Shown here piece after piece: positions 1-6,473 of a stretch of 36,184 nucleotides of DNA; the stretch's first letter is position 1, and each line of letters opens with the position of its first letter. The notes beneath the pieces are model-generated. The model did no database searches, had not been told where the DNA came from, and saw nothing but the letters and a program-made list of their open reading frames with translations. The translations under genes and the position numbers were made by a program. Origin of the DNA: Patescibacteria group bacterium (GTDB taxonomy: Bacteria > Patescibacteriota > Minisyncoccia > Phycocordibacterales > Phycocordibacteraceae); NCBI GenBank assembly GCA_029260935.1, contig JAJDCJ010000009.1, forward strand, positions 1 to 36,184, written 5' to 3'.

Positions 1-1468
1 CAAGTTCCTGCAGTCTGGTGATGAGTGTGTCGTTGCTGACACCAGTTACCGTGACCTGTTCGGTGACGTTGCGGATGACGGTGGTGGGGGTTCTTTCAAC
101 CACCCTCTCAACGACAATTTCTTTAGAGAGATCTTCTGGTGTTTTAGGTTCTTCTTCGGTAACGGGTCTCTGGCCTCTCGCAAAAAAGGCACGAACTCCT
201 CCCTGTAGACGATCAAGCCACTGTGGTTTTTCAAAAACCGGAATCGTGGTTGTTTTTATATCAACTGACAGGAGAGTATCAACCGACAGGGTTGCCGCAC
301 CAAGAAGAGTGTTGCCGACACTATGAGCAATAGTGGCAATGTTGTTCTGTAGTGAAATTATTTTTGATATAACCCGTGGTGTTACGCTTCGCACTTCCTG
401 AACACTATTTGTAAGTTGTGCTACTCCGTATTCTGAAAAAACAGTTGCGAGGTGTCTTGTGTCTTCAAGCACCACGTGATCATAGGTAGTAAGCAGTGCA
501 TGCACGGAACGGTTAAACGCAGTACCAAAAACAACATAGCCGTCACGCGCACTATGTAGTGCTTCAGAGGCGTCGGAAGAGATTTCTATAACAACAAGGT
601 CACGGTCAATCCACAGCGTTGCTATTTTTTCTACAAGTGCATCGTGCCACGCAAAGAGGTTTGCACTGTGGTATGCAATAAATCCTGCACTGTTTTTTAT
701 ATGTGTTGGACTTTCCAAAATAGCCACACTGTATGAAGCAACAAGTTCACGTGAAAAAAAATACATAAGTATCGGTGCGTCCAAGAAAGAGTTATGGATA
801 TCTTTTAATGAAAGTTTTGAGTCGAAAACAATTGAGCGATCAACTTTTTGTATAGATAATCCGTTGTATGAAAAAGGCACTACTTCTTTTATAAAAGAAG
901 TAGTGAGTGTCGGAAGTTGTGTCACTACTATTTCAGTTTGTGATGCTAGACGCCCAGCAACTTTTTCAACAGACGCAAAAGAGTCACCGGTAAGGAGATT
1001 TGTATTGTGTGTTTTTGTGTGTCCGTCGTTTACAAAAGAGACGCTACTGATCGCTTGGGTAATTTTCTGGATTGGCTTCACTTCAACATAGAGAACCCCT
1101 AAGCCAGATGACAGCACAAGAGTGAGCACTCCAATACCAGCGGTCAGTATAGGGTGTCCCCAGTGACCTACAGTATTTAAATTAGGTTGTCGTTTATTTT
1201 TCTTACCTAAAGACGAACCGTTGGTGATTGATTGATACTCTTTGCATCGTGTTTTGCTTAATTCAGTAAGACGACGCTGTTGGTCTGATTCTGCTCTTCT
1301 TATAAATACGCGCAAAGAAGATTCATCCACAAACCAGCCACCTGCAATTTTCTTTCCAACTATTTTTCCTTCGCGAGCAAGCTTTCCAACGTAGTCAGAT
1401 GTGTATCCAAACTGAAGAGCAGCCTCTTTTGAGGACAATAATTCTTTACCGTTTATAAACTCACCCAT
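1..1468 (-). CDS. HTH-transmembrane surface protein, C-terminus off the left edge
   Basis: This open frame reads from ATG at 1468 to the window edge without a stop (about 489 codons); the ORF track misses it because it has no end. Residues about 10-55 form a MerR/excisionase-like helix-turn-helix (SSKEAALQFGYTSDYVGKL, then GGWFVDESSL). A basic linker follows, then one membrane helix at about 106-127 (ILTAGIGVLTLVLSSGLGVL), then a long outside part with few recognisable motifs. The end seen here (VVERVVERTPTTVIRNVTEQ) has the heptad and beta-rich look of the stalks of candidate-phyla adhesin or tail-spike-like proteins. AGGT lies about 9 nt before the ATG. The N-terminus is clearly homologous to that of the next gene. 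A membrane-tethered DNA-binding or adhesin-anchoring role is inference; the true C-terminal domain is unseen. Confidence 0.75.
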   Translation of the reverse strand, partial: MGEFINGKELLSSKEAALQFGYTSDYVGKLAREGKIVGKKIAGGWFVDESSLRVFIRRAESDQQRRLTELSKTRCKEYQSITNGSSLGKKNKRQPNLNTVGHWGHPILTAGIGVLTLVLSSGLGVLYVEVKPIQKITQAISSVSFVNDGHTKTHNTNLLTGDSFASVEKVAGRLASQTEIVVTQLPTLTTSFIKEVVPFSYNGLSIQKVDRSIVFDSKLSLKDIHNSFLDAPILMYFFSRELVASYSVAILESPTHIKNSAGFIAYHSANLFAWHDALVEKIATLWIDRDLVVIEISSDASEALHSARDGYVVFGTAFNRSVHALLTTYDHVVLEDTRHLATVFSEYGVAQLTNSVQEVRSVTPRVISKIISLQNNIATIAHSVGNTLLGAATLSVDTLLSVDIKTTTIPVFEKPQWLDRLQGGVRAFFARGQRPVTEEEPKTPEDLSKEIVVERVVERTPTTVIRNVTEQVTVTGVSNDTLITRLQEL

Positions 1469-1818
1469 GCGACGATTTACCTATAAGTATATTAGGTATT
1501 TCGTGAATACGAACTCATAAAATAAAAAAGGTTGTGTATAACAACGATCTAATTTTTATTTAAAAAATATATTTTAAATTTCGTTAAAAAACACATTTTT
1601 CACTAAAAATAGTGTTTAGTTGCACGGAGTGTTTTTACTAGCATTATATGACCCTCTCTAACACCGTAGAGTAGCTCTACAAACGTTTTTATCTAACAAA
1701 TTATCTGCACTTAATGCTTTAAAATTAATACTACAGAGAGTTTTATTACTGGATAAATGCAGATAGTTCACTAAACATAGCAAACTAGACGTTATAGACG
1801 TGGTGTTACTAATCTCGT
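1469..1818. other. AT-rich intergenic spacer
   Basis: This 350-bp stretch has no convincing gene. It is very A+T rich and must hold the promoter of the minus-strand gene starting at 1468; a TATACT box lies 17 nt before that ATG, without a good -35. A small hairpin (GTAGAG-TAG-CTCTAC, 1666-1680) and a weak 6-bp stem over the stop of the next gene (1812-1829) are visible, neither with a clear T-run. One DnaA-box-like TTATACACA occurs near 1532-1540 on the minus strand. I see nothing else supportable. Confidence 0.5.
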
Positions 1819-2709
1819 TTAACCGAGATAGAATAAATCAAGTATAAAATTGATTCCTATATCAAGAAACTCACCTAATGAACCAAAAAGTGTTATTAAA
1901 AATCCTCCTAAGAGAGTTGCACCACTTTCAAAGATAAAAAAGAATACTTCAAGCACTGATTGAATATCAGAGCCAAGATACTCACTTGAAGCCACCTGAC
2001 TGCTCAGTACCCAGTTACTAGGAACAACGATACCGGCAACAGAGCTCACACCTAGCAGTAGTACTGCAAAGGACGCCGTGAGAAGCATAAATTGGGGCTT
2101 GAGAAGTAGTGTTTTGTGACGAACACCTGAGTCGTCTAATGGTTTTTGTACGTCTTCTTGGTTTGGAATAGTAATACCATCAACGCTTCCATGCACTAAG
2201 TCATGATGCCGGCTTCTTTGCATCACTATGCTATGTTTTTCTTCACGAGGCGCAGTGTATTTCTTTTTAAGAGTTACTGTTCCTACGGGTTGTTTTTTGG
2301 CGATACTTGGAAGGAGTTCGGAGTTATCTTTTAAATACTGGACAGAGCTCCAAGTCTTAAAAGGATTAGAGTGACCACTGCTTGCATGCGATGTTTGTAG
2401 TGAGTGTAGTGAGTGCTTAGGGCTTGGTGTATGTACCTCTTGCACCTCTTTGTGCAACTGAGGAGGTTCTGTTTCTCTAACCTCATCTACAGTGCTGTTC
2501 TCTAGAACAACTTTTGAAAGTGTTGGCTCACCTACTCCTGCAAGCTTCATTATTGCCTCGCGTTCTACATACCACGCACGTCCAACTCTTGTTGCAGGCA
2601 CTTTACCTCCCCTGGCTAGTTGGCCAATATAGTCCTTAGCATACCCCGTAATTTCTGCGGCTCGTTTAGACGAGATATATTTCTGCCCTTTAAATTCAAG
2701 CTCATCCAT
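1819..2709 (-). CDS. HTH-transmembrane protein of unknown function
   Basis: A 296-aa protein. Residues about 11-55 form a helix-turn-helix domain (ISSKRAAEITGYAKDYIGQL, then RVGRAWYVEREAI) closely matching that of the upstream-edge gene. A Ser/His/Pro-rich linker of about 150 residues follows. Membrane helices lie at about 205-228 (MLLTASFAVLLLGVSSVAGI) and about 254-278, and the protein ends in further hydrophobic segments with almost no outside domain. The topology predicts a cytoplasmic DNA-binding head held at the membrane, as in RodZ- or CadC-type proteins, though it is homologous to neither as far as I can see. ATG at 2709 is preceded by AAAG and a short inverted repeat. It could be an anchored regulator or a partner of the neighbouring adhesin-like protein; both are inference. 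Confidence 0.7.
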   Translation of the reverse strand: MDELEFKGQKYISSKRAAEITGYAKDYIGQLARGGKVPATRVGRAWYVEREAIMKLAGVGEPTLSKVVLENSTVDEVRETEPPQLHKEVQEVHTPSPKHSLHSLQTSHASSGHSNPFKTWSSVQYLKDNSELLPSIAKKQPVGTVTLKKKYTAPREEKHSIVMQRSRHHDLVHGSVDGITIPNQEDVQKPLDDSGVRHKTLLLKPQFMLLTASFAVLLLGVSSVAGIVVPSNWVLSSQVASSEYLGSDIQSVLEVFFFIFESGATLLGGFLITLFGSLGEFLDIGINFILDLFYLG

Positions 2710-2710
2710 A

Positions 2711-2729
2711 TACTACTTTCATTGTAGTA
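2711..2729. promoter_or_regulatory. inverted repeat just before the start codon
   Basis: TACTAC and GTAGTA face each other across 7 nt, ending one base before the ATG of the minus-strand HTH-TM gene. A TACAAT box lies inside it on the minus strand, 11 nt from the ATG. It could be an operator for an autoregulating HTH protein or an mRNA hairpin over the ribosome site. The arms are only 6 bp, so chance is possible. Confidence 0.3.
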
Positions 2730-2731
2730 CA

Positions 2732-2759
2732 TAAAAACAAAAACCCGCTATGTACGGGT
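2732..2759 (-). terminator. Rho-independent terminator of obgE-gatB
   Basis: On the minus strand a 5-bp stem ACCCG/CGGGT with a 7-nt loop is followed at once by TTTTTGTTTTT. It lies 25 nt after the gatB stop, the expected place for the end of the obgE-gatB message. The stem is short but the T-tract is strong. Confidence 0.65.
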
Positions 2760-2784
2760 AATAATAGGTGTGGAGTATATTTTC

Positions 2785-4188
2785 CTACGATAATTCCCTC
2801 TTTATAAGATCGGCAAGCTGTTTTGGATTTGCAGAGCCCTTTGATTTCTTCATTCCCTGCCCGACTAGAAACTGTAGCGCGGCTTCTTTGCCTGATGTAT
2901 ATTCCTTAACAACGGTAGGATTTTCCTTAAGGACCTCTGTTATATACTCCATAAGTGCGTTATCGTCGTTCACCTGTAGCAGACCTTCTTTTGCTGCAAC
3001 ATCCTCTACGCTTCCTCCCTTCTCTAGGATGGTAATAAGCACCTGTTTTGCGGCGGAGGATGATAATTCTCCACCTACATACATTTGTGCGGCAACGGAA
3101 AGTGCCCCTTTAAGGTTTGCAAGTTGTTGTTCAGTTGGAGTGACTCCTCTGAGGTCACTTAACAATAACTGAATACCTGCCATGAGGGTTTCTTTACTCT
3201 CAAGAGACTCTAGTTCACTGGTATAGATATCTTGATATATCTTGTCTCTCACCAATACTTCAGCGTCTTCTGGTTTAATACCGAGTAATAAATACCTTTC
3301 TCGTCTCTTCCACGGTAACTCGGGGAGTGAATCGGTCAATGCCTCTAGTTTAAACTCGGGAATATCCGATAGGTGTAGCTTAGGTAGATCGGGGTCTGGG
3401 AAGTAGCGGTACTCTTCTGAGTCTTCTTTTATTCTCTGCGAGAAGGTACTTTGTTTGTTTTCGTCCCATCCTCTCGTCTCCTGCACGATGCTCCCACCAC
3501 TTTCAATGTGTGTAATGTGCCTTTTGATTTCAAATTCAATTGCTTTTTCTACTGATTTGAATGAATTAAGGTTTTTTACCTCTACTTTTGTACCTAACGT
3601 ATCATCTCGGCTAACCGAGATGTTAGCTTCAACGCGCATTTCCCCTCTTTCCATGTTTGCATCACTTACTCCGAGAGTTCGGAGCAATAATTGCAGTTCT
3701 TGGGCAAACAATGAAGCTGTTTTTGCATCATGAACCACCGGTTCGGTTACTAACTCCATTAAAGGTACTCCAGCACGATTGAAGTCAATAAGACTCTTAT
3801 TTTCGTCTGAGTGCTGGCTTCGTGCAGTATCCTCTTCCAAATGAATGCGGGTAATCTCAATATCTCGTAAAACACCACCTGACACGAGCGGATATTTGTA
3901 CTGGCTGATTTGATACCCTTTTGGCAAGTCAGGGTAAAAGTAGTTTTTCCTATCAAATTCACTGTAGTCAGCGAGTGTTCCGTTAATTGCAGTACCGACT
4001 CTTAGCACACTCTGCACGGCCTGTTTGTTAATAGTGGGAAGTGTGCCTGGAAAAGACATACACACAGGACAAATATGTGTGTTTGCTTTAGGTGAGTGCG
4101 GGTCGTTTTTTGACCGGCAAAACATCTTTGTTTTCGTCTTAAGTTCTGCGTGAATTTCAAGACCAATGGTTGGTTTGTAATCGCTCAT
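2785..4188 (-). CDS. gatB: Asp-tRNA(Asn)/Glu-tRNA(Gln) amidotransferase subunit B
   Basis: GatB is the kinase/tRNA-binding subunit of the GatCAB amidotransferase, which turns Glu-tRNA(Gln) and/or Asp-tRNA(Asn) into the correctly charged tRNA in the cytoplasm. The 467-aa length is normal. Visible hallmarks are the N-terminal GLEIHAEL, the zinc-type cysteines (MFCRS and CPVC), the FDRKNYFYPDLPKGYQISQ block and the DFNRAGVPLMELVTEP block. The C-terminal about 150 residues are the helical YqeY-like tRNA-recognition domain (LIKRELS end). The start lies 20 nt after the obgE stop, so the two are probably co-transcribed. gatA and gatC are not in the window. Nothing looks damaged. Confidence 0.97.
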   Translation of the reverse strand: MSDYKPTIGLEIHAELKTKTKMFCRSKNDPHSPKANTHICPVCMSFPGTLPTINKQAVQSVLRVGTAINGTLADYSEFDRKNYFYPDLPKGYQISQYKYPLVSGGVLRDIEITRIHLEEDTARSQHSDENKSLIDFNRAGVPLMELVTEPVVHDAKTASLFAQELQLLLRTLGVSDANMERGEMRVEANISVSRDDTLGTKVEVKNLNSFKSVEKAIEFEIKRHITHIESGGSIVQETRGWDENKQSTFSQRIKEDSEEYRYFPDPDLPKLHLSDIPEFKLEALTDSLPELPWKRRERYLLLGIKPEDAEVLVRDKIYQDIYTSELESLESKETLMAGIQLLLSDLRGVTPTEQQLANLKGALSVAAQMYVGGELSSSAAKQVLITILEKGGSVEDVAAKEGLLQVNDDNALMEYITEVLKENPTVVKEYTSGKEAALQFLVGQGMKKSKGSANPKQLADLIKRELS

Positions 4189-4208
4189 GTTCTGCTGGCA
4201 TCATACCA

Positions 4209-5183
4209 TTATGCTAGATTTTCTAAAAACGTTATGAGAGCATCTTGTGCGCCTTTCACTAGAGTATCGTCAAGTATTGAAACTACAATGACGGTGAGTC
4301 CGAGTGCTTTGAGTTCTTTTTCTTTTTCCTTATACTCGCTTTCTGACACTTCATCTATTTTCGTAAGAAAGACTATCTCTGGCTTCTGAGTAAGTACTTC
4401 ATCATACTGTAAAAGTTCATCTCTGATTGTTTTGTACGCCGAGACTACGTCTTCATGTTCAGTTGAAACACAGTGGAGTAACACACGTGTGCGACGAACG
4501 TGTCTTAAAAAGGCGTGCCCTAGACCCTTCCCTGATGACGCCCCTTCTATAAGGCCGGGGATGTCGGCAAGAACATAGTTGTACAAAACACCGAGGTTCG
4601 GTTCAAGTGTGGTGAATTCGTACGCTGCAACTTTTGTTTTCTTTTTTGTAAACGCATTAAGGAGGCTTGATTTACCTGCATTGGGAAATCCGATAAACCC
4701 CACGTCGGCGATAAGCCGGACCTCAATAAAGAGAGTCCCTTCTTCAGCTGGTTTTCCTTCTGAAAATTGCTCAGGGCGTTGGTTGGTTGATGATTTAAAG
4801 TGAGAGTTCCCAAAACCACCTCTACCCCCTTCAAATACAATATACTCTTCCCCTTCCGTAAGGAGGTCCCACTCTCTCCCTGACTCTTTATGCACTACCC
4901 TTGAGCCAACGGGTACATCAATATAGGTATGCGTTCCATTCCTGCCCTCCATGTCGTTTCTAAAACCGTCAGCGCCATTTTCAGCACTAAACTCAGAAAC
5001 TCCTTTATAACGAACGAGTCTGTTCAGATCACGCACGCCGCGGATGATGATGTCACCGCCCCGCCCTCCGTTTCCTCCTGACGGCCCTCCAAACTCTTTG
5101 CCTTTGAGGTGTAGCCACCTGACAACACCATCGCCACCTTTGCCGGCGTTTGCCTTAACTGTCATTTCATCCACAAATGCCAT
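4209..5183 (-). CDS. obgE: Obg/CgtA GTPase
   Basis: Obg is an essential GTPase acting in large-subunit ribosome assembly and stress control. Starting at MAFVDEMTVK the protein is 324 aa. Residues 1-158 are the glycine-rich Obg fold (GGPSGGNGGRGGD; FEGGRGGFGNSHFKSSTNQ). The G domain follows with G1 GFPNAGKSS (about 165-173), the switch TT near 191, G3 DIPGLIEGAS (about 207), G4 TKID and G5 near the end. There is no extra C-terminal OCT domain, so it is at the short end of the family. The ORF track begins 29 codons upstream inside a palindromic repeat (MDTPCPYF); that extension is not Obg-like, and a promoter fits just before 5183, so I reject it. gatB follows by 20 nt. Confidence 0.95.
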   Translation of the reverse strand: MAFVDEMTVKANAGKGGDGVVRWLHLKGKEFGGPSGGNGGRGGDIIIRGVRDLNRLVRYKGVSEFSAENGADGFRNDMEGRNGTHTYIDVPVGSRVVHKESGREWDLLTEGEEYIVFEGGRGGFGNSHFKSSTNQRPEQFSEGKPAEEGTLFIEVRLIADVGFIGFPNAGKSSLLNAFTKKKTKVAAYEFTTLEPNLGVLYNYVLADIPGLIEGASSGKGLGHAFLRHVRRTRVLLHCVSTEHEDVVSAYKTIRDELLQYDEVLTQKPEIVFLTKIDEVSESEYKEKEKELKALGLTVIVVSILDDTLVKGAQDALITFLENLA

Positions 5184-5191
5184 ATGTGGGT

Positions 5192-5220
5192 AGTATACGA
5201 CCGTACCAATGTAAAAGAAA
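5192..5220 (-). promoter_or_regulatory. putative obgE promoter
   Basis: On the minus strand TTTCTT, 17 nt, then TATACT, with the obgE ATG beginning 8 nt after the -10 box. Transcription would start at or within a base or two of the ATG, giving a leaderless message. No Shine-Dalgarno is visible. Confidence 0.45.
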
Positions 5221-5246
5221 GTACCTAGGTTATACCTGTTATTTTT

Positions 5247-5275
5247 AAAATATGGACACGGCGTGTCCATATTTT
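5247..5275. repeat. palindrome family A, copy 1 (REP-like)
   Basis: A perfect palindrome with 14-bp arms (AAAATATGGACACG and its complement) around a single central G. It lies between the divergent obgE and the transposase and is followed by CTG, a flank shared with copies 2 and 3. Both long ORF-track starts here (obgE extension and GTG at 5263) are artefacts of reading through it. Confidence 0.9.
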
Positions 5276-5276
5276 C

Positions 5277-5285
5277 TGCTACACT
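5277..5285 (+). promoter_or_regulatory. extended -10 box of the transposase gene
   Basis: TGC-TACACT sits directly after palindrome copy 1; the TG comes from the CTG flank shared by copies 1-3. The transposase ATG begins 7 nt after the box, so the message would be leaderless. A -35 would fall inside the palindrome and is not obvious. Confidence 0.35.
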
Positions 5286-5292
5286 GTACTTT

Positions 5293-5937
5293 ATGGAATT
5301 TTTTCACCTACTGAATCGTGGAGTGGACAAACGCAAAGTCTTTCTTAATGAAGCAGATTATGTACGCTTCATGCATGACTGTTATGTATTCAACGACAAA
5401 GAAAACGTAGGCCCAAACCACCGTTTTAAGGAGTTTGAATCAACGTATAAGCGTAAGCCATTGGTTATACTCCATGCGTTTTGTCTTATGCCTAACCACT
5501 ACCACTTGCTCGTTTCTGAGGTACAAGAAGGAGGTATGTCTCTGTTTATGCGGAAGCTTAACATGGGGTACGCAAAGTATTTTAATGAGAAATATAATCG
5601 CTCCGGTGTTCTTTGGCAAAGCACATTCAAAAAAATACATATTAAGCGTGATGCTCACTTTATGTATATTCCCTATTATATTCATCTCAATCCGCTTGAT
5701 ATGAATTTTCCTTTGTGGCGTACGGGTAAGGTAAAAAACGCAAAGCAGGCACTTGCGTATCTACACACATACCGATGGAGTAGTTTTATGGACTACAATG
5801 GTATGAAAAATATGCCCTCACTTATTACGACGAAATATGTTGGCGACATGCTTGGATCAGCAAAGAAACAAGAGAATGAAATAAAACAAATCATTTCATC
5901 CCCCGATCTTGTAGGTGACGCGGGGAGTATTGAATAG
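5293..5937 (+). CDS. REP-associated tyrosine transposase (RAYT, Y1/HUH family)
   Basis: A 214-aa single-strand DNA transposase/nickase of the IS200-like Y1 family. It shows the typical start FHLLNRGVDKRKVF, the HUH metal-binding motif in MPNHYHLL (His69-Tyr-His71) and the helix with the candidate catalytic tyrosine in YIPYYIHLNP (about 125-134), the block that marks RAYTs. I start at ATG 5293; the track's GTG at 5263 lies in the flanking palindrome. Two direct copies of palindrome A bracket the gene, and the second overlaps its TAG stop. This is the arrangement of domesticated RAYT-REP systems, in which the enzyme recognises REP hairpins. The frame and motifs are intact, so it could be active. 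Its substrate being palindrome A is inference from the flanks. Confidence 0.93.
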   Translation: MEFFHLLNRGVDKRKVFLNEADYVRFMHDCYVFNDKENVGPNHRFKEFESTYKRKPLVILHAFCLMPNHYHLLVSEVQEGGMSLFMRKLNMGYAKYFNEKYNRSGVLWQSTFKKIHIKRDAHFMYIPYYIHLNPLDMNFPLWRTGKVKNAKQALAYLHTYRWSSFMDYNGMKNMPSLITTKYVGDMLGSAKKQENEIKQIISSPDLVGDAGSIE

Positions 5938-5968
5938 AAAATATGGACACGGCGTGTCCATATTTTCT
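5936..5968. repeat. palindrome family A, copy 2
   Basis: Same core as copy 1 and the same orientation (central G), with complementarity extended to 16-bp arms by AG/CT. The left arm begins inside the transposase stop codon (TAG at 5935-5937). It may also serve as a terminator between the convergent transposase and holin-family genes. Confidence 0.9.
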
Positions 5969-6002
5969 GGGGTGGTTTTCTTTCTGTGCTACTGGTTAAC
6001 AG

Positions 6003-6335
6003 TTAGAAGAAAATGTCCAGTACCCAGAGGACTGCGGTAATGAGGAGGGCGCCGAGAAGTGCAGGGACAAAACCGGCAACGGCGAACCCTTCAACGAAAC
6101 TGGCGACAAAAAGAAGGAAGAGAGCGTTTACAATAAAGGTAAACAGGCCGAGTGTGAGTATTTGAAGTGGAAGTGCTATAAGGAGTACAAGCGGTTTGAG
6201 GGTGATATTGATCACTGCCAAAAGAAGCGCCACGATGGTTGCTGCGTACACGCCACTCACAAAAAACCCTGCTATAACCTGTGTCGCAAGGAGGAGGGCA
6301 AAGACTGTTCCTAAAAAACGAGCAATGATGTTCAT
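6003..6335 (-). CDS. phage-holin-family (PF04020-like) small membrane protein
   Basis: A 110-aa, almost wholly hydrophobic protein with about four membrane helices (FALLLATQVIAGFFVSGVYA, TIVALLLAVINITLKPLVLL, ILTLGLFTFIVNALFLLFVA and a C-terminal one). Length and the NITLKPLVLLIALPLQILTLGLF stretch, with its conserved polar/proline pattern, fit the 'phage holin family' proteins common in bacterial chromosomes, whose role is poorly defined and not necessarily phage lysis. I start at MNIIARFLG; the track's longer version runs back through both palindromes A3 and A4 (MDTACPYS) and is spurious. The chosen ATG lies in an 11-bp hairpin arm. The gene sits alone between the transposase and secA. Confidence 0.8.
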   Translation of the reverse strand: MNIIARFLGTVFALLLATQVIAGFFVSGVYAATIVALLLAVINITLKPLVLLIALPLQILTLGLFTFIVNALFLLFVASFVEGFAVAGFVPALLGALLITAVLWVLDIFF

Positions 6336-6342
6336 TGCTCGT
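6318..6342 (-). promoter_or_regulatory. hairpin enclosing the start codon of the holin-family gene
   Basis: ACGAGCAATGA and its exact complement flank a 3-nt loop, giving 11 bp. The ATG (6335-6333) is inside the 5' arm, and the 3' arm encodes residues about 3-6. In the mRNA this would hide the start codon, suggesting translational control. The pairing is seen; the effect is inference. Confidence 0.4.
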
Positions 6343-6379
6343 ATGGTATCACTAATTCTCCGAAAGAGTGCCTTGTAGA

Positions 6380-6408
6380 AAAATATGGACACGGCGTGTC
6401 CATATTTT
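6380..6408. repeat. palindrome family A, copy 3
   Basis: Identical 29-bp core with central G and the CTG flank, preceded by GTAGA. It faces copy 4 across 19 bp, making an inverted pair (REPIN-like doublet) upstream of the holin-family gene. Confidence 0.9.
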
Positions 6409-6427
6409 CTGAGGAGGTGGTGGTATG

Positions 6428-6452
6428 AATATGGACACGCCGTGTCCATATT
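6428..6452. repeat. palindrome family A, copy 4 (inverted)
   Basis: Same palindrome with 12-bp arms and a central C instead of G, meaning it is in the opposite orientation to copies 1-3 and 5. It begins 22 nt after the secA stop and may act as its terminator, since no other hairpin with a T-run is seen there. Confidence 0.9.
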
Positions 6453-6473
6453 TCTAAAAGTGTCTTTTCTCCA

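Noticed and set aside
1812-1829. Hairpin ATCTCG/CGAGAT over the stop of the HTH-TM gene as terminator
   Set aside because: Only 6 bp and not followed by a T-run on the minus strand.
5184-5270. N-terminal extension of obgE beginning MDTPCPYF in the ORF track
   Set aside because: It is the translation of palindrome A and promoter DNA; the Obg family begins at MAFVDEM, and a -10 box sits between the two.
6336-6449. N-terminal extension of the holin-family gene (MDTACPYS...KYGHAVSIFF)
   Set aside because: It is read-through of two palindrome A copies in different frames; the family-like sequence starts at MNIIARFLG.
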